7,150 bases of DNA, from contig DNLG01000049.1 of assembly GCA_003488525.1 (NCBI GenBank), positions 26,556 through 33,705 on the forward strand. Reading direction: 5' to 3'. A program made the position numbers and the translations under genes. This document shows positions 1 to 7,150 of the stretch, piece after piece. The notes beneath the pieces were generated by a model that was not told the DNA's origin, made no database searches, and worked only from the letters and a program-made list of their open reading frames with translations. The DNA comes from Bacteroidota bacterium. GTDB lineage: Bacteria; Bacteroidota; Ignavibacteria; Kapaibacteriales; Kapaibacteriaceae. Position 1 is the first letter of the stretch. Every line of letters begins with the position of its first letter.

Positions 1-2
1 TT

Positions 3-23
3 CGTGCAGGAGCTTGCACGTTT
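3..23 (+). terminator. Weak hairpin at window start, possible terminator of the preceding gene
   Basis: CGTGCA (3-8) and TGCACG (15-20) form a perfect 6-bp stem with a 6-base loop, followed by TTTCGTT. The U-tract is interrupted and the stem is short, so this is only a weak terminator candidate. It would insulate the metY leader from an upstream gene that is not in the window. Confidence 0.25.
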
Positions 24-43
24 CGTTCACTCGCGTATATTCG
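13..43 (+). promoter_or_regulatory. Candidate Bacteroidota-type promoter for the met leader
   Basis: TATATTCG (36-43) matches the Bacteroidota -7 box TAnnTTTG except at one position. CTTG (13-16), one mismatch from the -33 element TTTG, lies 19 bases upstream, which is near the usual spacing. Transcription would begin at about position 50. That would place the whole leader peptide and attenuator in the transcript and make an ATG at 51 almost leaderless. Neither box is perfect and the real promoter could lie upstream of the window. Confidence 0.3.
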
Positions 44-50
44 CACCGTT

Positions 51-152
51 ATGTTGATCATCACTCGCCAATCCGTCTCACGTGCCAGCGTCATGCAAAG
101 CTGTATGATGTGTATGTGTATGTGTATGCACGAGGTGGAGTGGTGTTGTTGA
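51..152 (+). CDS. Met/Cys-rich leader peptide of the metY-metX-hom operon
   Basis: From ATG 51 to TGA 150-152 this encodes 33 residues. The last 19 (from a second ATG at 93) are MQSCMMCMCMCMHEVEWCC: six Met and six Cys. Part of this comes from three perfect TGTATG repeats (111-128), but Met15, Cys18, Met20, Cys32 and Cys33 lie outside those copies. The frame ends 26 bases before an intrinsic terminator that precedes methionine biosynthesis genes. By analogy with trp and his leaders, the inferred role is for the translating ribosome to report Met (and Cys) charging. Neither ATG has a clear Shine-Dalgarno sequence, so either start is possible, and the frame is open back to the window edge. The peptide itself probably has no function. 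Two other plus frames are partly open here, so translation is unproven. Confidence 0.6.
   Translation: MLIITRQSVSRASVMQSCMMCMCMCMHEVEWCC
102..128 (+). repeat. TGTATG hexanucleotide tandem repeat inside the leader peptide
   Basis: Three perfect TGTATG copies lie at 111-128. A fourth copy at 102-107 is separated from them by one ATG. In the leader frame each copy is a Cys-Met codon pair. Copy-number change by slippage would keep the frame and alter the number of control codons. Confidence 0.85.
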
Positions 153-2538
<2,386 letters not shown>

Positions 2539-2542
<4 letters not shown>

Positions 2543-3729
2543 CAACAACAGCTGCTTTACGAATTGGCCTGTTCGGTTTCGGTACCGTGGGCCAGGGACT
2601 GTACGATGTTCTCCGGCGCACGCCCTCATTACGAACAGAGATAGCACGCATCTGCGTGCGTGATCGCTACAAGCAACGCGCAGCACCCGCCCGAATGTTC
2701 ACAATCGACCGTGATGAGATCCTTGATGATCCTGACGTTGACGTCGTGGTGGAGCTGATTGATGACCCTGAAGCGGCGTTTGACATTGTCTCCCGTGCTC
2801 TCGAAAGCGGCAAAGCGGTGGTGAGCGCAAACAAACGCATGATCGCTTCGAGGCTTCCGCAGCTGCTTGCGCTTCAGCATAGAACAGGCATGCCATTTCT
2901 TTACGAGGCCTCCACCTGCGGCAGTATACCCATCATTCGCAATCTCGAAGAGTACTATGACAACGACCTGCTTCAGTGCGTGAAGGCGATCGTCAATGGC
3001 ACAACGAATTACATTCTCACTGCGCTGCATTCACCACAGTCGGGTGGCTATCATGAGGCCCTGGCGAATGCTCAGCGCCTTGGCTTTGCCGAGAGCGACC
3101 CAACGCTCGATGTTGAAGGATATGATGCGGCGTTCAAGACGACCATCATTGCTGCACATGCATTCGGTGTTGTCCTCAACCCATCGCAGGTTGTGCGCCG
3201 CGGGATCACGGCCGTAACACCATTTGATGTTTCGGTGGCTCAACAGCTTTCCTGTTCGATCAAGCTACTTTCAACCGTGCAGTTGCAGGGTGATTCGCTT
3301 TCCGTGCTGTCACTACCGGCATTCACGCCCAACGGTCAGCACCTGGCCACGATTCAACATGAAATGAACGCCGTTCAACTCACAGCTGCCTTTTCAGATG
3401 CACAGTTACTCGTCGGCAAGGGGGCCGGCGGGAGTCCGACAGCATCAGCAGTGCTATCCGATATCGCCGCGATCAGGCACTCCTACCGATACGAGTACAA
3501 AAGAATGCAGCAGCCTGTGCTGCCAAGGGTAGATCACGGCATCGTGGTGGGCGTATACGCCCGCGCCACGGAGACGATTCTGCGCGAGGTCCCATTTCGA
3601 TCGATCGAGATCGATCACCGGAGTTCAGCAGGGAACTATGTGATCGGGCACGTTCGGCTTGATGAGTTACAACGCTGCACGGCGTTCCTGGACCCGACGG
3701 CATTCATCGCCATCATGCAGCAGAAATGA
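2539..3729 (+). CDS. hom: Homoserine dehydrogenase
   Basis: Reduces aspartate-4-semialdehyde to homoserine with NAD(P)H, feeding MetX. The 396-residue protein has an N-terminal Rossmann motif GFGTVG (13-18), the conserved SANK with Lys99, a dimer/catalytic region with CGSIPII (127-133) and NGTTNYIL (153-160), and the active-site stretch GFAESDPTLDVEGYD with Glu185 and Asp196 leading to catalytic Lys200. The Glu-to-Lys spacing equals that in the yeast enzyme. The motif usually written VEVIGG is VELIDD here. The last 65 residues are not a clear ACT domain, so threonine feedback control is doubtful. No kinase domain is fused. Its ATG overlaps the metX stop (ATGA) with no evident Shine-Dalgarno, suggesting translational coupling. 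A Met-controlled hom implies another route to threonine precursors elsewhere, which is inference. Confidence 0.93.
3543..3570 (+). other. Nested palindrome near the 3' end of hom
   Basis: GGGCGTATACGCCC (3549-3562) is a perfect 14-base palindrome. It is flanked by CGTGG (3543-3547) and CCACG (3566-3570), which are also complementary. It lies in the poorly conserved C-terminal part of hom. A binding site, an mRNA structure or chance are all possible. Confidence 0.35.
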
Positions 3730-3744
3730 TGCGCTGATGCTCAA

Positions 3745-3780
3745 GGCACGGAGTCGTGTTACCAAGACTGCGAGCGTGCC
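3745..3780. terminator. Possible bidirectional terminator between convergent genes
   Basis: GGCACG (3745-3750) pairs with CGTGCC (3775-3780), and inside it AGTC (3752-3755) pairs with GACT (3766-3769). It is the only clear dyad in the 56-base gap between the convergent hom and DUF1801 genes. Neither side has a T-run, so intrinsic termination would be weak or Rho-assisted. Confidence 0.3.
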
Positions 3781-3785
3781 GGGAT

Positions 3786-4754
3786 CTATGAGAGCGTCGG
3801 ATCGCCCTTTTCGCGGTTGAGTCGAACGGCTTGCTTGACCATTGCCTCGAAGGCTTCGCGGCGGACGTCCTTGGCCGATCGCAGTGTCATGGTACGCATC
3901 ATCGTCAGATCGCCAGAAAGCAATCCATCCGGGTCGCTCAATTCGGTGCCACGCCAGAACCCGAAGGTCACGTTATCCTTGTAGGCCTTGAAGAAGCATA
4001 CAGGGCCGTTGGCGCTGAACACCGGCTGCGACCACATGATGCTTTCTTCGATATCGGGTGCTACGCCCTGGACGATGCTGCGAAGAGTCGCAAGCACTTC
4101 TTTCTGCCAGCCCTTGTGACCGTTCACGTACTGCTCAACCGTGGCGGCGCTGACGGGCACATACTGCGGTGCGTCTTCCTTCTGCTTCGGTGCATCGGTG
4201 TACTCGCCGCGTGTCTGCCGCCGATTCAGAACGGAGCCGCGGGAGGGCCGTTCCTTCTTTTCCTGTTTTGGCTGATCGCCGCGCTGCGGCTGGGCCGGTC
4301 GTGCAGGTTTGGTGCGTTCCTGCTGTTGACTTTGGCCCGGTGCCGCAGGAGCTCCCTGAGGAGCCTGGCTATCTCGCTGCTGGTCGCCTCCGCGGTTGCG
4401 GTTGCGACTGCGCCGACGATTTCTGCCGCCACGCTCGCCCCCTTCAGCCTGCTGACCGTCGGCTGCCTCGCCTGCAGGCGCGTCTGTCGGGCGTTCCTGC
4501 CGGGTGTCCGGACGATCGGGACGCCGCTCTGGTCGGCGTTCAGGCCGGTTGTCCGGACCCGACGGGGCCGATGGACGGTCCGGATGGGTACCCGAAGGGG
4601 CCGCGTCGGTAGGTTCCTGCGGAGCGCCCTCGCGAGGGCCATCGCCGGGACGACGTCCACGGCGACGGCGACGGCCTGAACGACCTTCGCGGTCGGGGCC
4701 GTTTTCAGAGGGCTGATTGTTTTGTGCTGGCTGCTGGTCGTCGGCGAGAGTCAT
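3786..4754 (-). CDS. Arg/Gly-rich disordered protein with C-terminal DUF1801 domain
   Basis: A 322-residue protein in two unlike parts. Residues 1-198 are low complexity, dominated by Arg, Gly, Gln, Pro, Asp and Glu, with no aromatic residue before Tyr185. Arg clusters lie at 28-35 (RRRRRGRR) and 108-123 (RGGRNRRRSRNRNRGG), and there is a short RPER-type tandem at 70-79. This looks intrinsically disordered and suited to RNA binding, by analogy with RG-rich tails. Residues about 199-322 resemble the DUF1801 (YdhG-like) fold, whose function is not established: SAATVEQYV, a central IEESIMWSQPVF, CFFKAYKDNVTFGFWRG, and a helical C-terminus. The start is supported by a TAnnTTTG box 32 bases upstream; no Shine-Dalgarno is visible. 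It lies 73 bases downstream of the helicase on the same strand. RNA-related action with the helicase is inference only. Confidence 0.8.
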   Translation of the reverse strand: MTLADDQQPAQNNQPSENGPDREGRSGRRRRRGRRPGDGPREGAPQEPTDAAPSGTHPDRPSAPSGPDNRPERRPERRPDRPDTRQERPTDAPAGEAADGQQAEGGERGGRNRRRSRNRNRGGDQQRDSQAPQGAPAAPGQSQQQERTKPARPAQPQRGDQPKQEKKERPSRGSVLNRRQTRGEYTDAPKQKEDAPQYVPVSAATVEQYVNGHKGWQKEVLATLRSIVQGVAPDIEESIMWSQPVFSANGPVCFFKAYKDNVTFGFWRGTELSDPDGLLSGDLTMMRTMTLRSAKDVRREAFEAMVKQAVRLNREKGDPTLS

Positions 4755-4786
4755 TTGAATCGTTCAGAGGTGTCTGTTACGATGGA

Positions 4787-4794
4787 CAAATATA
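4787..4794 (-). promoter_or_regulatory. Bacteroidota-type -7 box upstream of the DUF1801 gene
   Basis: On the minus strand this reads TATATTTG, an exact match to TAnnTTTG. Transcription would start near 4780, giving a leader of about 26 bases. No TTTG -33 element is visible at the expected distance. The gene could therefore be transcribed alone as well as with the helicase. Confidence 0.5.
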
Positions 4795-4827
4795 GGGATG
4801 GGGTCGCAGGGGACTCCGAGTGACGTG

Positions 4828-5955
4828 TCATCCCTCAAAGGGATGATCACGCACGGCAGGAATCCGCATGCGAATGAGCTTCTCGATGTCACGCAGCGAA
4901 TTGCGGTCTTCGGGCGTGGCAAGCGTTACGGCCACTCCGCTGCGACCGGCACGTCCGGTGCGACCAATGCGGTGGACGTATGTTTCGGCGGCTTCGGGCA
5001 CATCGAAGTTGACCACATACGGAAGCTGAGCAATGTCGATACCACGAGCTGCGATGTCCGTGGCAACAAGTACGCGGGTACGGCCGGACTTGAAGTCCTG
5101 CAAGGCCTTCTGCCGTGCCATCTGCGACTTGTCTCCATGGATCGATGCAGCCTTCAGGCCGACCTTCATCAGGTCCTTGGTCACACGGTCGGCTCCGCGC
5201 TTGGTGCGGGTGAAGACCAGCACACTACCTTCGAGGTCTTCCTCAAGCAGGTGTGCCAAGAGGGCACGCTTGCGGTCGCGCTCGACGAAGTACAGACGCT
5301 GGTCGACCATCTCGGTTGTTGTGTTCTCGGGCGCAACGGCAACGTGAACCGGTTCGTTCAGAAGCGAATTGGCCAGGTCGCGGATCTCACGCGGCAGTGT
5401 TGCCGAGAAGAACAGCGTCTGACGCTGTGTCGGGATAAGCTTGACAACCTGGCGGATCGACGGCAGGAATCCCATGTCGAGCATCCGGTCGGCCTCGTCA
5501 AGCACAAACGTGTGAATATTCGACAGGTTCAGGGCGCGGTGTTCGACCACGTCGAGCAGACGGCCCGGAGTGGCAATGATGACATCAACGCCGCGGCGGA
5601 TCTGTTCGATCTGCGGGCGAATGCTGACGCCTCCGAGCAGCACAACGCTGCGGACCTTCAGGCCCTTGGCATACGTGCGAAAGCTCTCGTCGATCTGAAC
5701 GGCCAGCTCACGCGTCGGCGCAAGAATGAGCACGCGTGGGCCGCCCCGGAAGGGACCCTCGTTGTGCAGACGGTGAAGAATCGGCAGACCAAAGGCCGCC
5801 GTCTTTCCGGTTCCGGTCTGTGCGCATCCGAAGATGTCACGTCCGGCCATCACGACGGGGATTGCCTGCTCTTGAATAGGGGTGGGTTGGGTATACCCTG
5901 CAGCGAGAACGTTCTTCAGAACTGGTTCGCAAAGCTGCAACTCGGTAAAGGTCAT
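4828..5955 (-). CDS. DEAD-box ATP-dependent RNA helicase, RhlE-like minimal form
   Basis: ATP-driven RNA unwinding or remodelling enzyme; family roles are ribosome assembly, mRNA decay and cold adaptation. All core motifs can be read in order: Q-motif with Phe3 and Gln28, I AQTGTGKT (45-52), Ia PTRELA (80-85), GG (108-109), Ib TPGR (129-132), II DEAD (153-156), III SAT (184-186), V ATDIAARGID (298-307) and VI HRIGRTGRAG (328-337). At 375 residues it is just the two RecA-like domains plus a short end. It lacks the basic C-terminal tail seen in many RhlE, CsdA and similar proteins. Start chosen at ATG 5955, with GAGGA seven bases upstream. A structured leader of about 180 bases precedes it, and an RG-rich protein gene follows. 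Assignment to the RhlE branch rather than another DEAD-box group is by resemblance only. Confidence 0.95.
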   Translation of the reverse strand: MTFTELQLCEPVLKNVLAAGYTQPTPIQEQAIPVVMAGRDIFGCAQTGTGKTAAFGLPILHRLHNEGPFRGGPRVLILAPTRELAVQIDESFRTYAKGLKVRSVVLLGGVSIRPQIEQIRRGVDVIIATPGRLLDVVEHRALNLSNIHTFVLDEADRMLDMGFLPSIRQVVKLIPTQRQTLFFSATLPREIRDLANSLLNEPVHVAVAPENTTTEMVDQRLYFVERDRKRALLAHLLEEDLEGSVLVFTRTKRGADRVTKDLMKVGLKAASIHGDKSQMARQKALQDFKSGRTRVLVATDIAARGIDIAQLPYVVNFDVPEAAETYVHRIGRTGRAGRSGVAVTLATPEDRNSLRDIEKLIRMRIPAVRDHPFEG

Positions 5956-6142
5956 AGACCTGTCCTCAAGTGGTGGATGATGATGAACCGGTCTCCATCT
6001 CTCGAGCCGAACTTATCGGCTTCAATGCAACCGTAATTCACCACAGCACCAGCAGGGAACGAGGGGGCACAGAGAAGAAAATCCGTGGTGCAATGAGCAC
6101 CTTCTTGTTGCTCGGATCTCTCCGAGCGCGTCCTAGGACGCA
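5956..6142 (-). promoter_or_regulatory. Long structured 5' leader of the helicase gene
   Basis: The 230 bases between icd and the helicase hold no recognisable gene. If transcription starts just after the -7 box at 6143-6150, the helicase mRNA has a leader of about 180 bases. Hairpins seen by eye: 6110-6127 (7 bp, 4-base loop), 6087-6101 (GGTGC/GCACC, 5-base loop) and 6005-6021 (AGCCGA/TCGGCT, 5-base loop). Long folded leaders are known for some cold-induced DEAD-box helicase genes. A leader role in temperature control or self-control by the helicase is inference. Confidence 0.4.
6128..6141. promoter_or_regulatory. Perfect 14-base palindrome at the predicted helicase transcription start
   Basis: GCGTCCTAGGACGC is fully self-complementary. 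It begins one base beyond the -7 box (6143-6150), so it spans the expected transcription start. That position fits an operator for a dimeric repressor. Alternatively it forms a 5-bp mRNA hairpin with a CTAG loop at the very 5' end. No regulator is encoded in the window. Confidence 0.4.
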
Positions 6143-6150
6143 CAAAGATA
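6143..6150 (-). promoter_or_regulatory. Bacteroidota-type -7 box upstream of the helicase
   Basis: The minus strand reads TATCTTTG, an exact TAnnTTTG match. A TTTC (6174-6177) lies 23 bases upstream, a weak and rather distant -33 candidate. The predicted start is near 6136, after the icd stop at 6186, so the helicase would have its own promoter. Confidence 0.5.
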
Positions 6151-6185
6151 CGAAGAAGTGTGGATTCGCTGTGGAAAACGTCGGG

Positions 6186-7150
6186 TTACGAGCCCAATCG
6201 CAACCGGAGCTCCTGATCGATAGCGTCGAGAAACTCCTCAGTGTAGAGGTAGTGCTCACCGTGGTTGACCTTGTTGCCGTGGATGCAGACGGCCAGATCC
6301 TTGGTCATGCGACCGCTTTCGACGACGTCAACGCAGACCTGCTCGAGGGTCTGACAGAACTGCATGAGCTCGTGGTTACCGTCGAGCTTGCCGCGGAACT
6401 CCAAGCCCCTTGTCCAGGCAAAAATGGAGGCAATGGGATTCGTCGACGTCGGCTTACCCCTTTGATGATCACGATAGTGACGCGTCACGGTACCGTGCGC
6501 TGCTTCCGCTTCCATGGTCTTTCCGTCTGGCGTTACCAGGGTGGAGGTCATGAGACCGAGCGAGCCGAAGCCCTGTGCAACGGTATCCGACTGCACGTCG
6601 CCGTCATAGTTCTTGCACGCCCACACGAAGTTGCCGTTCCACTTCAGAGCCGCGGCCACCATGTCGTCGATGAGTCGATGCTCATACGTGATGCCAAGTT
6701 CGGCGAACGTTGCTGTAAACTCGTTGTCGAACACCTCCTGGAAGATGTCCTTGAATCGACCATCATACTTTTTCAGGATCGTGTTCTTGGTGCTGAGATA
6801 CAGCGGCCAGCGCTTCATGACCGCCTGGTTCATGCAGGCGCGTGCGAATCCGCGAATCGATTCGTCGGTGTTGTACATGGCCAGTGCCACGCCATCACCC
6901 TTGAAGTTGTACACCTCGAATGATTGCGCTTGGCCACCATCTTCCGGTGTGAATGTCACGGTGAGTTTGCCCTTACCCTTGGTCACAAAGTCCGTTGCGC
7001 GGTACTGATCGCCAAAGGCATGACGTCCGATGCAGATCGGAGCAGTCCAGTTCGGCACCAGACGCGGCACGTTCCGACAGACGATCGGCTCACGAAACAC
7101 CGTGCCATCGAGGATGTTGCGAATAGTGCCGTTGGGCGACTTCCACATCT
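6186..7150 (-). CDS. icd: NADP-dependent isocitrate dehydrogenase, eukaryotic type (partial, N-terminus outside window)
   Basis: Oxidatively decarboxylates isocitrate to 2-oxoglutarate with NADP+ in the TCA cycle. The visible 320-plus residues align by eye with human IDH1 from about residue 91 onward. They include [13 protein letters not shown] with the substrate-contacting Ser and Arg, [10 protein letters not shown] with the arginine equivalent to human Arg132, [21 protein letters not shown] [13 protein letters not shown], the metal-binding aspartates in [11 protein letters not shown], and [16 protein letters not shown], which reads the NADP 2'-phosphate. The gene runs off the right edge, so the first 90 or so residues and its promoter are missing; the ATG at 7148 is internal, not the start. 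The reading frame is intact and stops at TAA 6186-6188. No terminator with a U-run follows. It belongs to the homodimeric eukaryote-like subfamily, not the E. coli-like one. Confidence 0.96.
   Translation of the reverse strand, partial: MWKSPNGTIRNILDGTVFREPIVCRNVPRLVPNWTAPICIGRHAFGDQYRATDFVTKGKGKLTVTFTPEDGGQAQSFEVYNFKGDGVALAMYNTDESIRGFARACMNQAVMKRWPLYLSTKNTILKKYDGRFKDIFQEVFDNEFTATFAELGITYEHRLIDDMVAAALKWNGNFVWACKNYDGDVQSDTVAQGFGSLGLMTSTLVTPDGKTMEAEAAHGTVTRHYRDHQRGKPTSTNPIASIFAWTRGLEFRGKLDGNHELMQFCQTLEQVCVDVVESGRMTKDLAVCIHGNKVNHGEHYLYTEEFLDAIDQELRLRLGS

Noticed and set aside
1..57. Plus-frame tail ending at TGA 55-57 that could be the C-terminus of an upstream gene
   Set aside because: Only 18 codons are visible, with no recognisable motif, and the stretch overlaps a hairpin and a promoter candidate. 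It cannot be supported or excluded.
3598..3616. Four GATC sites within 18 bases
   Set aside because: They fall in coding sequence using common Arg, Ser, Ile and Asp codons. Nothing else suggests an origin or methylation-controlled site.
3831..4679. 282-codon plus-strand frame with hydrophobic, membrane-like stretches
   Set aside because: It is antisense to the Arg-rich gene; complements of Arg/Gly/Pro codons give Ala/Leu/Val-rich strings. The minus-strand product has a recognisable DUF1801 domain and a promoter box.
4831..4843. TCCCT/AGGGA inverted repeat at the end of the helicase gene as a terminator
   Set aside because: The stem is five bp with a three-base loop, lies before the stop codon and has no T-run on the minus strand.
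4798..6036. 412-codon plus-strand open frame
   Set aside because: It is antisense to the helicase, whose motifs are complete. Long antisense frames are expected from the codon bias, and the translation shows no family resemblance.
5970..6923. 317-codon plus-strand open frame
   Set aside because: It is the antisense shadow of the isocitrate dehydrogenase gene and has no recognisable motifs.

Overview
The window reads as a moderately GC-rich bacterial chromosome segment. Two features suggest the Bacteroidota/Chlorobiota side of the tree. Two minus-strand upstream regions carry exact matches to the Bacteroidota -7 promoter box TAnnTTTG, and the gene order metY-metX-hom with a short MetX form is familiar from that group. 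I cannot place it more precisely; a Kapabacteria/Ignavibacteria-like lineage is a guess.

Layout: 1-260 is a regulatory leader. 261-3729 is a tightly packed plus-strand operon, metY-metX-hom, joined by two 4-base ATGA overlaps. It encodes aspartate-semialdehyde -> homoserine -> O-acetylhomoserine -> homocysteine by direct sulfhydrylation. A short convergent gap (3730-3785) separates it from three minus-strand genes: an Arg/Gly/Gln/Pro-rich protein with a C-terminal DUF1801 domain (3786-4754), a minimal RhlE-like DEAD-box RNA helicase (4828-5955), and the C-terminal three quarters of a eukaryotic-type NADP-dependent isocitrate dehydrogenase (6186 to the window edge). Between helicase and icd is a 230-base region holding a promoter-like box, a perfect 14-base palindrome and several hairpins.

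The standout is the metY leader. A 33-codon reading frame (51-152) ends in the 19 residues MQSCMMCMCMCMHEVEWCC, 12 of which are Met or Cys. Its last codons overlap a segment (137-147) that can pair with 179-189, which is also the 5' arm of a clear intrinsic terminator (178-209). A further segment (59-66) can pair with 138-145. This is the 1:2 / 2:3 / 3:4 layout of a classical ribosome-mediated attenuator, with Met and Cys codons as the sensor, directly upstream of a methionine/sulfur-assimilation operon. No SAM riboswitch motif is visible. Behind the terminator, a perfect 8-bp hairpin (233-259) covers the metY Shine-Dalgarno sequence, suggesting a second, translational layer.

A second theme is the helicase neighbourhood. 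The helicase lacks the basic tail common in this family, while the gene just downstream encodes a 198-residue Arg/Gly-rich disordered segment, so the two products may act together on RNA.
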